This document shows, piece after piece, positions 1-10,053 of a DNA stretch of 64,000 bases (within the stretch, counting starts at the first letter, position 1; the number at the start of each line of letters is the position of its first letter). The stretch lies in assembly GCF_003123745.1 (NCBI RefSeq), contig NZ_QETB01000001.1, forward strand, positions 868,001 through 932,000. The letters run 5' to 3'. A program made the translations under genes and the position numbers. Source of the DNA: Ancrocorticia populi (GTDB taxonomy: Bacteria; Actinomycetota; Actinomycetes; Actinomycetales; Actinomycetaceae). A model generated the notes under the pieces. That model saw nothing but the letters and a program-made list of their open reading frames with translations, had not been told where the DNA came from and ran no database searches.

Positions 1-87
1 CAAGCCCAGCATCCTCTGGTCAGCGTGATCGCCACCATGGATGAAGCTGCCGCTGAAGCTGCACGGCTTGCGGGTAAGGGAGCATAA
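1..87 (+). CDS. sucC: Succinate-CoA ligase beta subunit, C-terminal end (partial)
   Basis: Only the last 28 codons are inside the window, in the frame that stops at TAA 85-87. The visible tail ([20 protein letters not shown] then AGKGA) resembles the C-terminus of SucC, where an HPLV-ATMD stretch precedes a short alanine-rich helix. The stop lies 2 nt before the sucD start, so the two subunits are translationally adjacent, as is usual for sucCD. The assignment rests on this short tail plus the neighbour. Confidence 0.85.
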   Translation, partial: QAQHPLVSVIATMDEAAAEAARLAGKGA

Positions 88-89
88 GT

Positions 90-1013
90 ATGTCGATCTT
101 TCTCAACGCTCGGTCACGAGTGATCGTTCAGGGTATGACTGGCTCAGAAGGCCAAAAGCACACTCGTAGGATGCTTGGTTCTGGCACCACAATCGTTGGC
201 GGCGTGAATCCCCGCAAGGCTGGCACGTCGGTTGATTTTGACGTGGAGCCCATCGGACCGGGAGCGAAGGAGCGCTCCGCCGGCACTGTGTCCGTTCCGG
301 TTTTCGGGACCGTTGCCGAGGCCAAGGACGCAACTGGAGCGAATGTTTCAGTAATCTTCGTACCGCCGGCTCACGCTAAGGGTGCCGTCATTGAAGCTGT
401 GGACGCCGCACTTGACCTCGTGGTGATCATTACCGAGGGAATTCCAGTAGCTGATTCCTCAGAGTTCTATGCTTACGCAGCTTCCAAGGGAGTTCGCCTC
501 ATCGGCCCGAACTGCCCCGGGATCATCACTCCGGGGGAATCGAACGTGGGTATTACCCCCGCTGACATTACGGGAACGGGCAGACTCGGTCTGGTGTCTA
601 AGTCCGGCACGCTCACCTATCAGATGATGCACGAACTCTCCGATATTGGCTTTACCACCTGCATCGGTATCGGCGGTGATCCGGTTATTGGAACCACGCA
701 TATCGATGCGCTTGAGGCATTCGAAGCTGATCCAGACACCGAGCTCATTGTCATGATCGGGGAGATCGGGGGCGATGCCGAAGAGCGCGCGGCCGCCTAC
801 ATCACCGATCACGTGACGAAGCCCGTTGTGGCCTACGTGGCTGGTTTCACCGCACCGGAAGGCAAGACAATGGGTCACGCCGGTGCCATCGTTTCCGGCT
901 CGGCCGGTACGGCTGCCGCGAAGCAAGAGGCACTTGAGGCGGTGGGTGTGAAAGTGGGACGTACCCCTTCCCAGACCGCGCAGATTGCTAGAGAACTACT
1001 CCTTCGCGGATAA
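90..1013 (+). CDS. sucD: Succinate-CoA ligase (ADP/GDP-forming) alpha subunit
   Basis: Cytosolic TCA-cycle enzyme making succinate and NTP from succinyl-CoA with SucC. The 307 residues start with a CoA-binding Rossmann domain ([16 protein letters not shown] near residue 10) followed by the ligase domain. The phosphorylated histidine is H263 in the GHAGAIVSG motif. It is a little longer than the E. coli subunit (289 residues) because of an insertion around residues 48-70 ([12 protein letters not shown] region), which is common in actinobacterial versions as far as I recall. A GGGAG Shine-Dalgarno lies inside the sucC end. Its 3' end overlaps the convergent nagA by 26 bp. Confidence 0.96.
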   Translation: MSIFLNARSRVIVQGMTGSEGQKHTRRMLGSGTTIVGGVNPRKAGTSVDFDVEPIGPGAKERSAGTVSVPVFGTVAEAKDATGANVSVIFVPPAHAKGAVIEAVDAALDLVVIITEGIPVADSSEFYAYAASKGVRLIGPNCPGIITPGESNVGITPADITGTGRLGLVSKSGTLTYQMMHELSDIGFTTCIGIGGDPVIGTTHIDALEAFEADPDTELIVMIGEIGGDAEERAAAYITDHVTKPVVAYVAGFTAPEGKTMGHAGAIVSGSAGTAAAKQEALEAVGVKVGRTPSQTAQIARELLLRG

Positions 1014-2265
1014 CCTGAATGACTCGATAATCGGCGTCAAGCACCACAAAGTTGGGCTTGGCGCCGATTTCGTAATCGATCGTGATTCCGCGTGCTTCGC
1101 GTCCTTCCCTCAGAAGTGAAGCGGCACGCGCGGGCCCAGCTACGCACGCCTCAACGGTTTGACCGAGGCTCAGCAGCCCCCGCCCGGCCATCAGCTCAAC
1201 CTGATCCGCCAGCATGGTGCAGCCACCAGCGATAGTATCCGAACCCGAGAGCCGGGCTGCGCCGTCCCGAACTTGCACGGATAGCCCGCCAAGCTGATAC
1301 GAGCCTTCGGGCATTCCGGCCGCAGCCATCGCATCCGTTACAAACACTGCCGTGCCAGCCGAACCTACATAACTAACCACGTCCTCCACGAGTTCAGGCG
1401 CTAGATGCACCCCATCGGCGATGAGCTCTACGGCGATCTCACCCCGCCGGGCGGCTTGAATGTACTCCCGCACGGGGCCCGGAGCTCGGTGTCCAAGGGC
1501 AGGCATGGCATTGAAGAGGTGAGTGGCAGTTTGGCGGATACCTTGAAGGCGAACAGGTCCAGACGAAAGACCAGCCTGCAGTGCGCTTGCGGTGGGCTTC
1601 GCTGTGTGGGACTCCGCGGAGTTGTAGCTTGGGGAGTCGGAGCCTGCGGAGACCGGCTCCGCAAGGCCCAGAACGAACTCGATTGCCGCGGCCGCCTCAG
1701 GGCCGGTGGCGTTCGTATGCCCCCAGGAGGGCTTGGCGCCGTGGGCCAGAAGCATGGCCGCGACCTCGTGAGCCCGGGGGATCTCCGGGGCAATTGTCAT
1801 GGTCCGGATCCAGCCCCGTCCAGCCCGTAACCATGCAGCGAGTTCCTCTAAATCGCCGGCTCGGATGGCCGCGGGGTTCTGTGCCCCCGCCTTGTGAGGT
1901 GAGACGAAGGGCCCCTCCATGTGGATCCCGGCAAGCTCACCGTTCTCGCAAAAGGGAACGAGCGCCTCAATCGCGGGCAGTGGATCAGCCATGGAGACGA
2001 GGGAGGCAATAACTGCGGTGGTTCCGCGCGCACGGTGGGCGCCAATGGCTAGCTCAATCGATTCGGGTTCCAGATCATCTGGGAAGGAGGCGCCTCCTCC
2101 TCCATGACAGTGGATGTCTACAAATCCAGGAACGATGTAAGGCGGACCGGCGCTTCCGGCCCCGCCCACTCCAATCCGCTCCAGTTGCCCTTCATCGTCC
2201 AGTGTGATGCCGCTGCCCACATACATGCCGTGTCCGTCTAGCACGCGGCCTTCGAAGTGCTTCAT
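988..2265 (-). CDS. nagA: N-acetylglucosamine-6-phosphate deacetylase
   Basis: Removes acetate from GlcNAc-6-P, feeding NagB. Amidohydrolase-fold features are visible: a metal-site HCHGGGG (H52, H54), HMEGPF with the metal-ligand E117, [19 protein letters not shown], and the [11 protein letters not shown] segment carrying the catalytic aspartate. I chose the ATG at 2265 (425 residues). A TTG at 2274 would give three more residues and overlap the nagB stop by 3 nt, so either start is possible; neither has a strong ribosome-binding site, which suggests translational coupling to nagB. It is the second gene of a nagB-nagA operon and converges on sucD. Confidence 0.94.
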   Translation of the reverse strand: MKHFEGRVLDGHGMYVGSGITLDDEGQLERIGVGGAGSAGPPYIVPGFVDIHCHGGGGASFPDDLEPESIELAIGAHRARGTTAVIASLVSMADPLPAIEALVPFCENGELAGIHMEGPFVSPHKAGAQNPAAIRAGDLEELAAWLRAGRGWIRTMTIAPEIPRAHEVAAMLLAHGAKPSWGHTNATGPEAAAAIEFVLGLAEPVSAGSDSPSYNSAESHTAKPTASALQAGLSSGPVRLQGIRQTATHLFNAMPALGHRAPGPVREYIQAARRGEIAVELIADGVHLAPELVEDVVSYVGSAGTAVFVTDAMAAAGMPEGSYQLGGLSVQVRDGAARLSGSDTIAGGCTMLADQVELMAGRGLLSLGQTVEACVAGPARAASLLREGREARGITIDYEIGAKPNFVVLDADYRVIQVIREGVVL

Positions 2266-2270
2266 GCTTG

Positions 2271-3035
2271 TCAAGCCCGGCGTTCACTATGTAGAGCTGA
2301 CCAGCGTTCGCGGTACAGATCGGCGTGCTCGAGTCCGACTGCGGCCTCCTCATCGGTGAGCACATATACCTCCGGGTGCATCTGCATGATAGTGCAGGGC
2401 CATGCGGCACTAACTGCGCCTTCCACCAGATGTGTCACCGCTTCTGCCTTGCCGGCTCCGAAGGCGAGAAGTAGAAGGACCTTGGCCTCCATGATTGTCC
2501 CAAGCCCTTGCGTGATACAGGTGGCGGGCACGGCCTCCGGATCATTCCCGAAGAAGCGCGCGTTATCGTGACGAGTGGTCGAAGCCAAGACCTCAACGTG
2601 CGTCCGCGAGACGAGCGAACCGCCCGGTTCATTAAACCCAATATGGCCGTCGGAACCAAGGCCCAGAATCTGCAAGTCAACGCCGGCCGCCCCGATTGCA
2701 AAATCGTAGGCCGCCGCAGCAGCAACGGGATCTTCGGCATTCCCGTCAGGTGTGTGCAGCGTTTCCCCGGTTAGCCCGGTTTGCCCCAAGAGCTCGCGCC
2801 GCAGAACGTTGCGATAGCCTTCCGGATGATCGGCATCAATGCCCACATACTCATCGAGCGCATAAGCCGAAGAGGCACTGAATCGGCCATCCTGCCACGC
2901 TTTGCGAAGTTCTGCGTATAACCCAAGGGGCGTTGACCCTGTTGCTACGCCAAGTGTGCTGTGTGGCTTCTCAATGACGATCTGTGCCGCGGCCCTCGCA
3001 GCCTCGTCACTGGTATGGAAGATGCCGATATCCAT
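2271..3035 (-). CDS. nagB: Glucosamine-6-phosphate deaminase
   Basis: Converts GlcN-6-P to fructose-6-P and ammonia, linking amino-sugar breakdown to glycolysis. The 254 residues carry the family's active-site set: D61 in YALDEYVG, and D129, H131 and E136 in GLGSDGHIGFNEPGG; the phosphate loop ATGSTPLG is at 31-38. The length fits the short Gram-positive and actinobacterial NagB form. The ATG at 3035 follows a GAGAAGG ribosome-binding site. It is the first gene of the nagBA operon, with its promoter expected in the 3036-3289 gap shared with the divergent gene. No GntR-type regulator is present in the window. Confidence 0.95.
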   Translation of the reverse strand: MDIGIFHTSDEAARAAAQIVIEKPHSTLGVATGSTPLGLYAELRKAWQDGRFSASSAYALDEYVGIDADHPEGYRNVLRRELLGQTGLTGETLHTPDGNAEDPVAAAAAYDFAIGAAGVDLQILGLGSDGHIGFNEPGGSLVSRTHVEVLASTTRHDNARFFGNDPEAVPATCITQGLGTIMEAKVLLLLAFGAGKAEAVTHLVEGAVSAAWPCTIMQMHPEVYVLTDEEAAVGLEHADLYRERWSALHSERRA

Positions 3036-3289
3036 GCTTTACCTTCTCTTCGCTGAGTAGTGAACGCCCTCAACTATACGGGAAATACGCAGTATTCTGC
3101 GGACTGACGGGGTATGTGGCGTCGCTCGCCAGCGCGGGAACAGAGATTTGACGCAATCCCGATTTTCTAAGGAACCGGACCCTGCTGTATACGTCCAAAG
3201 GCGGCAAGGTAACACCAACAAGCCGAGTGGGCGACACGCCGCCGCCACATAGGCGGCCGCTACCCAGATGCAGGGAACCATTAGAAGCG
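3036..3289. other. Divergent nagB / perM-like intergenic region
   Basis: This 254-bp gap separates divergent genes and must hold both promoters. The only recognisable element is one copy of the dispersed TTTGACGCAA repeat core at 3147-3162. The open frames that cross it look like shadows with no family resemblance. I see no clear operator. Confidence 0.6.
3145..3170 (+). repeat. Dispersed TTGACGCAAA repeat, diverged copy
   Basis: AGATTTGACGCAATCCCGA matches the core shared with copies at 34089, 34150, 34180, 52306 and 57161. The part after the core is diverged (ATCCCG instead of AATTCGGG), and the GACGACGACG tract is absent here. Confidence 0.5.
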
Positions 3290-4390
3290 ATGGAAAATGA
3301 GTATGTGCGCCGAGCCGGTATGAGCGTCATCGCGGTAATCCAGCCGATCGTCTTCAGCTGGGTCATAGCCGTTATCCTTGCTGTGTTCTGCTTTACGATC
3401 ACGGCATCGGCCCCCGTACTCAGCGAAGTTCATTGGCAGGATGCGGCCCGGGTAGGTACTTCGATCTGGATTCTTGCGTTCGGTGGCCCACTGAGTATTG
3501 CTGGCTCAACGATCGGCCTCATGCCGTTGTGCGTCACTGCGCTCCTGATCTGGTTCATTCACCGCTCGATGCGCAGGTATATGGTGACCGGGTGGGTGGC
3601 AATTGCTGCCGGTGCACTCGCCGCCTTCGCCGTCACGTCGCTGATCGGGATGCTTGCGCTCCCGGGGTCTATCCAGTGGCTGGGCGGCCTCGGTGCCGCG
3701 GTGATTGTGGTGTTCTGCGGGCTGCTCACCTTCGAACGTCCCGCATGGCTTCGTCAAGGTTGGCGCATAGCCTGGCCGGCGCTCGCGGCGCTCGCGATCC
3801 TTGCCGCCGTACTTCTTGTAGTCGGCTTAGTCACTGGCTGGAGCCGCGTCCAGGAGATTCAGAACTATTACCTCCTGAACGGCTTCTCCACGGTGATCTT
3901 CGCGCTAGCTCAACTGCTGTATCTCCCGAACGTCCTCATATGGGCTCTTGCCTACGTCTCGGGCATAGGGTTCGCGATCGGTGAGGGCACAGCGTTTTCT
4001 CCGTTTGGCATCGAATCGGCGCCGCTCCCAGCGGTCCCGATCTTGGGTACGCTTCCCGATCCAAACGTAAGCATGCCGTGGATTATCGCCGTCCCGATCG
4101 TCCTTGGTATCGCGGTGGGCCTTTGGCGTTCGGCCCCAACGCCCAAGGATATCGCCCTCCACGGTCTGCCTGCCTTCGGTATCATCCTGATCGCGGCGGC
4201 GCTCGCGGGTGCGCTAGCAAGCGGCGGTATCGGAACTGGGCGCATGAGTACGGTAGGCATTAATCCGCCGCTCTTCGCGATTGCCCTTGCGGGTGAAGTG
4301 GGCGGCGGCCTCCTCATTGGCCTTGGCGTCCCACATTTGATTGAGAAGATCCGCGCCTCACGCCGAAGCGATGATACTCTGCCGGAGTGA
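3290..4390 (+). CDS. DUF6350 / PerM-like polytopic membrane protein
   Basis: A 366-residue integral membrane protein with about nine to ten hydrophobic segments rich in Ala, Ile, Leu and Gly, and no catalytic motif. Position directly before purN and the overall pattern match the actinobacterial DUF6350 family; mycobacterial PerM, a proposed cell-division membrane protein, sits in a comparable place, so a role at the septum or envelope is possible but not shown. I start at the ATG at 3290; an upstream in-frame ATG at 3227 would add a proline/arginine-rich leader unlike a membrane protein. The stop overlaps the purN start by 4 nt (GTGA), so the two are co-translated. Confidence 0.75.
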   Translation: MENEYVRRAGMSVIAVIQPIVFSWVIAVILAVFCFTITASAPVLSEVHWQDAARVGTSIWILAFGGPLSIAGSTIGLMPLCVTALLIWFIHRSMRRYMVTGWVAIAAGALAAFAVTSLIGMLALPGSIQWLGGLGAAVIVVFCGLLTFERPAWLRQGWRIAWPALAALAILAAVLLVVGLVTGWSRVQEIQNYYLLNGFSTVIFALAQLLYLPNVLIWALAYVSGIGFAIGEGTAFSPFGIESAPLPAVPILGTLPDPNVSMPWIIAVPIVLGIAVGLWRSAPTPKDIALHGLPAFGIILIAAALAGALASGGIGTGRMSTVGINPPLFAIALAGEVGGGLLIGLGVPHLIEKIRASRRSDDTLPE

Positions 4391-5016
4391 AGCAGCTCTT
4401 CTCCTCCTCGGATCCCGCCCGCATCGTCGTGATGGTTTCGGGCGCTGGCTCGAATATGCAGGCACTGCTTGATGCCTCGCGCGATCCCGCCTTCGGCGCC
4501 CAAATCGTGGCCGTTGGAGCGGACCGGGACGGCACCCGCGGCCTAGAGATCGCTCGCGAGGCGGGAATCCCCACCTTCGTGGAGAAATTGGGTGATTACC
4601 CGACCCGAGAGGTTTGGGACCGGGCGCTGACCACCGCCGTCACCACCTTCTCTCCGGATCTGGTTGTCTTGGCTGGCTTTCTCAAGTTGGTGGGCCCAGA
4701 GTTCCTTGGCGCGTTCCCCGGTCGCGTCATTAACACCCATAACGCCCTTCTCCCTTCCTTCCCCGGCATCCATGGCCCCGCGGACGCCCTCGCTTACGGC
4801 GTGAAGATCACCGGCGCCTCCCTGTTTATCGTGGATCCGGGAGTAGATACAGGTGCGATTCTTGCGCAGGTTACGTGCCCAGTTTTGGACGACGACGACG
4901 AAGCCTGCCTTCTCGACCGCATCAAATCTGTGGAACGCGATCAATTGGTTGATGTGGTGGGTGCCATGGCCCGTCAGGGCTGGTGGATGGATGGCCGCAG
5001 GGCTGGACTTTGCTAG
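4387..5016 (+). CDS. purN: Phosphoribosylglycinamide formyltransferase
   Basis: Transfers a formyl group from 10-formyl-THF to GAR in purine synthesis. The 209 residues hold the GSN loop (VSGAGSNMQAL), the catalytic N116 and H118 in INTHNALLPSFPG, and D153 in PGVDTGAIL. It starts with GTG overlapping the preceding stop. Near the C-terminus, LDDDDEACLL is encoded by a GAC run plus GAAGCC that matches the second half of the dispersed intergenic repeat; the aspartates also fit the usual acidic spot before the RIK-VER helix, so this may be coincidence. The C1 donor is made by the glyA-folD pair at 37774-39948. Confidence 0.94.
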   Translation: MKQLFSSSDPARIVVMVSGAGSNMQALLDASRDPAFGAQIVAVGADRDGTRGLEIAREAGIPTFVEKLGDYPTREVWDRALTTAVTTFSPDLVVLAGFLKLVGPEFLGAFPGRVINTHNALLPSFPGIHGPADALAYGVKITGASLFIVDPGVDTGAILAQVTCPVLDDDDEACLLDRIKSVERDQLVDVVGAMARQGWWMDGRRAGLC

Positions 5017-5107
5017 ACTGACTCTGGCCGCAACTGGCGTAGAAGATGGATACCATCGGGGAGCGGCATAACGAGCAAGCCGCGCGCCTGGGCATGAAAG
5101 GTAGATC

Positions 5108-6565
5108 ATGCCAAAGGCACTCGTTTCCGTATATGACAAGACCGGCCTAGAAGAACTTGCTGTTGGCCTGAACTCCGCCGGATGGGACATCATCTCCACC
5201 GGCTCCACGGCAAAGACGATCTCCACCGCGGGCGTACCTGTGACCCCAGTTGAGGATGTTACCGGCTTCCCTGAGTGTTTCGAGGGCCGCGTTAAGACCC
5301 TTCACCCCAAGATTCACGGCGGTATCCTCGCTAAGCGGGCCGAGCACGCGGATCAGATGGCAGAACTCGGGATTGAACCCATCGATCTTGTGATCGTGAA
5401 CCTCTATCCTTTCGAAGAAACGGTGGCTTCGGGGGCATCGCGAGCCGAGTGCATTGAGCAGATCGATATTGGCGGCCCGGCGATGGTTCGTGCGGCGGCG
5501 AAAAATCATGCGAGTGTTGCCGTCGTCGTTAATCCAAATCAGTACCCTGAGATTCTGGAAGCGGTAGCGGGGTCTGGATTCACGGACGAACTCCGAAGCG
5601 AGCTGGCCGCGAAGGCGTTCGCGCACACCGCGGCGTATGACATGGTGGTGGCCGGTTGGATGAGCGAACCGCTGCGATACGGCGAGAATCCCCACCAGGG
5701 TGCCGGTGTGTACTCCACGGGGAGCGCGGGCTTGGCCAACGCCACGCAGTTCGGCGGCAAGGAAATGAGCTTTAACAATTATCAAGACACGGATGCGGCG
5801 ATTCGCGCGGCGTGGGATCACGAGGATCCTTGCGTGGCCGTGATTAAACACGCCAATCCGTGCGGCGTGGCGATCGGGAGCGATATTGCCGAAGCCCACC
5901 GCAAGGCTCACGCGTGCGATCCCGTGTCCGCATATGGCGGTGTTATCGCCACGAACCGTGAGGTGAGCCTTGAGCTTGCCCAGCAGGTTAAGCCGATCTT
6001 CACCGAGGTGATCGCGGCACCGTCTTTCGATCCGGAGGCGCTCGCCCTCCTTCAGACCAAGAAGAATCTGCGTATCCTACAGGTGGAGAATCAGCAGGCG
6101 GCCTTTGACTACAAGCCGATTTCTGGCGGCATGCTGGTCCAAGAACGCGATACGTTGCAGGCCGCGGGCGATGACCCGGCAAACTGGACGCTCGCGGTTG
6201 GGGAGCCGGCCGATGAGGCCACCCTCGCAGATCTTGAGTTTGCGTGGCGGACCGTGCGCGCCGTGAAGTCCAACGCCATCCTGCTGGCCCACGACGGGGC
6301 AACCGTTGGCGTTGGTATGGGGCAAGTGAACCGGGTGGATTCGTGCCACTTGGCCGTGGACAGGGCAGGGGACCGGGCGCCGGGGAGTGTGGCCGCATCA
6401 GACGCGTTCTTCCCGTTTGCTGATGGATTCGAGGTGCTGGCGCAGGCCGGGATCCGCGCTGTAGTGCAACCCGGTGGGTCAATCCGCGACTCCGAGGTTA
6501 TTCAGGCCGCGCAGGCGGCTGGCATCACGATGTACCTGACGGGTTCGCGCCACTTCTTCCACTGA
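5108..6565 (+). CDS. purH: Bifunctional AICAR transformylase / IMP cyclohydrolase
   Basis: Catalyses the last two steps of IMP synthesis. The N-terminal cyclohydrolase domain (from about residue 1, [15 protein letters not shown], with STGSTAKTI) precedes the transformylase domain with [16 protein letters not shown] and [20 protein letters not shown]. At 485 residues it is about 40 shorter than the E. coli enzyme but has all the motifs and the family's C-terminal end ([10 protein letters not shown]). The ATG follows a GAAAGGTAG ribosome-binding site. The 91-bp gap from purN contains no gene. Together with purN this is a short purine cluster. Confidence 0.95.
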   Translation: MPKALVSVYDKTGLEELAVGLNSAGWDIISTGSTAKTISTAGVPVTPVEDVTGFPECFEGRVKTLHPKIHGGILAKRAEHADQMAELGIEPIDLVIVNLYPFEETVASGASRAECIEQIDIGGPAMVRAAAKNHASVAVVVNPNQYPEILEAVAGSGFTDELRSELAAKAFAHTAAYDMVVAGWMSEPLRYGENPHQGAGVYSTGSAGLANATQFGGKEMSFNNYQDTDAAIRAAWDHEDPCVAVIKHANPCGVAIGSDIAEAHRKAHACDPVSAYGGVIATNREVSLELAQQVKPIFTEVIAAPSFDPEALALLQTKKNLRILQVENQQAAFDYKPISGGMLVQERDTLQAAGDDPANWTLAVGEPADEATLADLEFAWRTVRAVKSNAILLAHDGATVGVGMGQVNRVDSCHLAVDRAGDRAPGSVAASDAFFPFADGFEVLAQAGIRAVVQPGGSIRDSEVIQAAQAAGITMYLTGSRHFFH

Positions 6566-6645
6566 GATTTCGGGGACTTTTTTCGGCATTGTTGGTGGTG
6601 GTTCTCCGCTAGGGTAGGTGTAGCGAAAACAGAGAGGATCACCCA

Positions 6646-9600
6646 ATGACGTCACCCTTGATCGACCGCTCCATTGAGCAGGCAAATGCTTGGATCGAAG
6701 CCTCACAGGCGTATCCCAATTCCCGTGCCGCAATCCTTCTTGCCGATGTGTTGCATCACGAGGATGGCTTGGACTACACGGTCTCCTTTGTGGATGGGGT
6801 GATCCGGCCTGAGGATCCGGGGGTGGCTTCTCACAACCTGAAGAAACTGGCCACGCGCGACGTCTCGTTCCTTCCCGGGTGGCTTGCTGCGCCCGCGAAG
6901 CTTGGCGGATCAATCGCGCCGGGCGCGCCCAAGCTTGCCGCTAACGCTGCCCAGAAAGTGTTCTCCGCGCTTGTGGGGGACCTCGTGGTGGACGCGACCC
7001 CGGAGAAGTTGGGGAGCGCGATCAGTAATCTGCGAGAGGACGGCTCGCGGCTCAACATCAATCTGTTGGGTGAGGCCGTAATGGGGGATCGCGAGGCAGA
7101 TCGCCGCATGGCGGCCACTCGTGAGCTCATCGAGCGCGACGATGTCGATTACGTTTCGCTCAAGGTCTCTGCGGTGATCGGGCCGCACGCCGCGTACGGC
7201 CATCGGGAAGCCGTGGCGAATGCGGTGGAAAAGCTTGTGCCGGTGTTCCGGCTGGGGGCGGAGACTGGGACCTTCATCAACCTGGATATGGAGGAGTATA
7301 AGGATCTCGATCTCACCATCGATGTGTTCACCGCGATCTTGGATCGAGATGAATTCCTTACCTACCGCGCTGGTATCGTGCTCCAGGCATATCTGCCGGA
7401 CGCGCGGGGCCGCCTCGCGGACCTGACAGAGTGGGCGCAGGAACGCAGGGAGCGCGGCGGAGCGCCCATTAAGGTGCGTCTGGTTAAGGGAGCTAACCTT
7501 GCCATGGAGCTCGTGGACGCCGCGATCCACGGGTGGGAGCTGACCGTTGAGCCGTCTAAGGTGGCAACAGACGCGAACTATATGGCAGTGCTGTCCGATG
7601 CACTTACTCCCGAACGGCTGGATTCGGTGAACATTGGCGTTGCCGGAATGAACCTGTATTCGCTGGCCTACGCGCTTACCCTCATGGAGGATCGCGGCAT
7701 CGGGTTGGACGGGCGCGTGGACGTGGAGATGCTGGCCGGGATGGCTACGCCGCAATCTCGCGCCGTACGCGATTCGATTGGCCCGCTTCTGTACTACGTC
7801 CCCGTGGTGCGGCCCACCGAATACGATGTGGCTGTTGCCTATCTTGTACGCCGCCTCGAAGAGAATTCGGCTCCGGCGAACTTCATGTCCAACGTTTTCG
7901 ATCTGGACAAGAGCGAGGTGCGGCGCCACGAGGCCGAATGCTTCAAGGCCGCCGCCGAGCTTATGGAATCGGGCGAACTACACTTCGGTCCGAATCGTCT
8001 TCAGGACCGCCACACTCCGGCCACGATCGCCGAGGGTTTCGCCAATGCCCCAGATACCGATCCCGCCCTCATGGCCAACATCGCGTGGGCTGAGGAGATC
8101 GCTGGGCGGATGAAGGAAAGCACGCTCGGCACGAACGTAGTGGACGTGATCTCCACACCCGAAGAGATCGAGGACGTGCTAGATCGCGTGAAGAAGGCCC
8201 AGGTCAAGTGGGCCAAGAAGTCCGGTAAGGAACGCGCCGCCGTTCTGCGCGCCATTGGTCAGGGCTTTGAGAACCACCGGGGCGAACTCATCGAGGTGGC
8301 CGGCTCGGAGGCAGGCAAGCTGTTCGATCAAGGAGACGTCGAGGTTTCTGAGGCAACCGATTTCGCGCTTTACTACGCGAGCTTGGCCGAGGAGCTCGAC
8401 GATCTTGACGGGGCAACGTACAAGCCCGTCCAAACAACGCTCGTGACTCCGCCATGGAACTTCCCGATGGCAATTCCAGCGGGTGGTGCGCTGGCGGCGC
8501 TCGCGGCTGGCTCCGGTGTTCTATTCAAGCCCGCCTACCTGACCCGGCGCACTGGTGCGCTTTTGGCCAAGATCATGTGGGAAGCAGGAGTGCCTAAGGA
8601 TCTTCTCGCGCTGATCGATCTTGATCGCGTTCACTCCAGCTCGCTTGGTGAGCAGCTAGTCCGTGAGGCTGATCAGGTGATCCTCACGGGAAGCATTGAG
8701 ACGGCCGAGCGTTTCCGCTCGTGGCGGCCCGATCTCCGGCTCTTCGCCGAGACCTCGGGTAAGAATGCCATCATCGTGACTCCTCAGGCAGACATGGATC
8801 TGGCTGTGCGTGACGTAGTGACCAGCGCTTTTGGGCACGCGGGGCAGAAGTGTTCGGCATCTTCACTGGTGATCCTTGTAGGATCGGCGGGATTCTCCAA
8901 GCGTTTCCAGCGTCAGCTCGTTGATGCCGTCCGCTCGATGAAACCGGGATACCCGTGGGATCTTTCTACCCAGATGGGGCCGTGTGTTGAGGAGCCGCGC
9001 GGGAAGCTGCTGTCCGGCCTCACCCAGCTTGGGGCAGGGGAACGCTGGATCATCAAGCCGGAGCGTTTGGGCGATCGGCTCTGGAGCCCCGGTGTTCGCA
9101 CCGGTGTGAAGCCCGGCAGCGAGTATCACCTCACCGAGTACTTCGGGCCGATCCTCGGCATCATGCGGGCAGACACTCTGGAAGAGGCCGTTGAATGGCA
9201 GAACGCCGTTGAATTCGGCCTAACCGCTGGAATTCACTCGCTCGACACTGATGAAATCGGATACTGGCTGGAGAACGTTCACGCCGGAAACGTCTACATC
9301 AATCGCACGATCACCGGCGCGATCGTTCGCCGCCAGCCGTTCGGCGGCTGGAAGCGTTCCAGCGTGGGTGCGGGAACCAAGGCGGGCGGCCCGAACTACC
9401 TCATCGGTCTGGGGCACGTTGAGCCGGACTTCAGTGGTGAACTGCCCAAGCAGGTCCATATCGCCAGCGATGTGCTCTGCAAGTCCCGCTCCGTTGCCTC
9501 GACGATGTCCTTCATCGATCAGGACCGCTACGTCCGGGTGATTCGCGGGATGGATGCGGCGCGCGAGGCTGAATTCTCTCAGGTGCACGATCCCTCCCAG

Positions 9601-10053
9601 CTGGGCGTGGAGAAGAACTGCTTCCGCTATCTGCCCGCCACGGGCGTCATCATTCGCTTGAGCGAAAATGGGAACCTTGGCGATCTGTTGGCCGTTGCCG
9701 CCGGGGCGCTCTCGGTTGGATGCCAGCCCCAGATCTCCAGCGCTGTGTCCCTTTCGCGCCAAGTTGCGGAGTTCTTGGGAAGCGTTCCCGTGACGATCGA
9801 ATCGGATGCGGCCTTTGAGCAGTACATGAGCGGGCATCGCACCACAGCCGATGGCCTGCGAGTTCGCCTGCTTGGCGGCGACGCCGCGAGCTTGGCGAAC
9901 GCCGTCCAGGGAAGCGTGGACGTGGCCATCTACAGTGAGCCGCTCACGGCCTCCGGCCGCGTGGAACTCCTTCCATTCGTGTTCGAGCAGGCGGTTTCGG
10001 CTACCAACCACCGGTTTGGAAACCCCACCAAGCTCCTTGAAGGAGTGCTCTAG
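6646..10053 (+). CDS. putA: Bifunctional proline dehydrogenase / L-glutamate-gamma-semialdehyde dehydrogenase
   Basis: Oxidises proline to glutamate in two steps in one 1135-residue chain. The FAD-dependent proline dehydrogenase barrel spans about residues 70-410 (VSLKVSAV, INLDMEEYKDLDLT, RLVKGANLAMELVDA, YYVPVVRPTEYDVAVAYLVR). The aldehyde dehydrogenase domain runs about 480-930, with catalytic C736 in GHAGQKCSAS and the C-terminal end PFGGWKRSSVG. A further 200 residues of unassigned C-terminal domain follow. There is no obvious N-terminal DNA-binding domain, so it is unlikely to repress its own gene. The ATG is preceded by GAGAGGA. The 3' end overlaps the convergent FAD reductase by 4 bp. 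Confidence 0.95.
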   Translation: MTSPLIDRSIEQANAWIEASQAYPNSRAAILLADVLHHEDGLDYTVSFVDGVIRPEDPGVASHNLKKLATRDVSFLPGWLAAPAKLGGSIAPGAPKLAANAAQKVFSALVGDLVVDATPEKLGSAISNLREDGSRLNINLLGEAVMGDREADRRMAATRELIERDDVDYVSLKVSAVIGPHAAYGHREAVANAVEKLVPVFRLGAETGTFINLDMEEYKDLDLTIDVFTAILDRDEFLTYRAGIVLQAYLPDARGRLADLTEWAQERRERGGAPIKVRLVKGANLAMELVDAAIHGWELTVEPSKVATDANYMAVLSDALTPERLDSVNIGVAGMNLYSLAYALTLMEDRGIGLDGRVDVEMLAGMATPQSRAVRDSIGPLLYYVPVVRPTEYDVAVAYLVRRLEENSAPANFMSNVFDLDKSEVRRHEAECFKAAAELMESGELHFGPNRLQDRHTPATIAEGFANAPDTDPALMANIAWAEEIAGRMKESTLGTNVVDVISTPEEIEDVLDRVKKAQVKWAKKSGKERAAVLRAIGQGFENHRGELIEVAGSEAGKLFDQGDVEVSEATDFALYYASLAEELDDLDGATYKPVQTTLVTPPWNFPMAIPAGGALAALAAGSGVLFKPAYLTRRTGALLAKIMWEAGVPKDLLALIDLDRVHSSSLGEQLVREADQVILTGSIETAERFRSWRPDLRLFAETSGKNAIIVTPQADMDLAVRDVVTSAFGHAGQKCSASSLVILVGSAGFSKRFQRQLVDAVRSMKPGYPWDLSTQMGPCVEEPRGKLLSGLTQLGAGERWIIKPERLGDRLWSPGVRTGVKPGSEYHLTEYFGPILGIMRADTLEEAVEWQNAVEFGLTAGIHSLDTDEIGYWLENVHAGNVYINRTITGAIVRRQPFGGWKRSSVGAGTKAGGPNYLIGLGHVEPDFSGELPKQVHIASDVLCKSRSVASTMSFIDQDRYVRVIRGMDAAREAEFSQVHDPSQLGVEKNCFRYLPATGVIIRLSENGNLGDLLAVAAGALSVGCQPQISSAVSLSRQVAEFLGSVPVTIESDAAFEQYMSGHRTTADGLRVRLLGGDAASLANAVQGSVDVAIYSEPLTASGRVELLPFVFEQAVSATNHRFGNPTKLLEGVL

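Noticed and set aside
3227-3289. Longer start for the PerM-like gene
   Set aside because: The extra residues are Pro/Arg-rich and unlike a membrane-protein N-terminus; the ATG at 3290 begins just before the first hydrophobic segment.
6910-7929. Long antisense frame (339 residues) inside putA, and similar long antisense frames in fas, mdh and corC
   Set aside because: They mirror the third-codon-position bias of the real gene and contain His/Arg-rich, non-family sequence.
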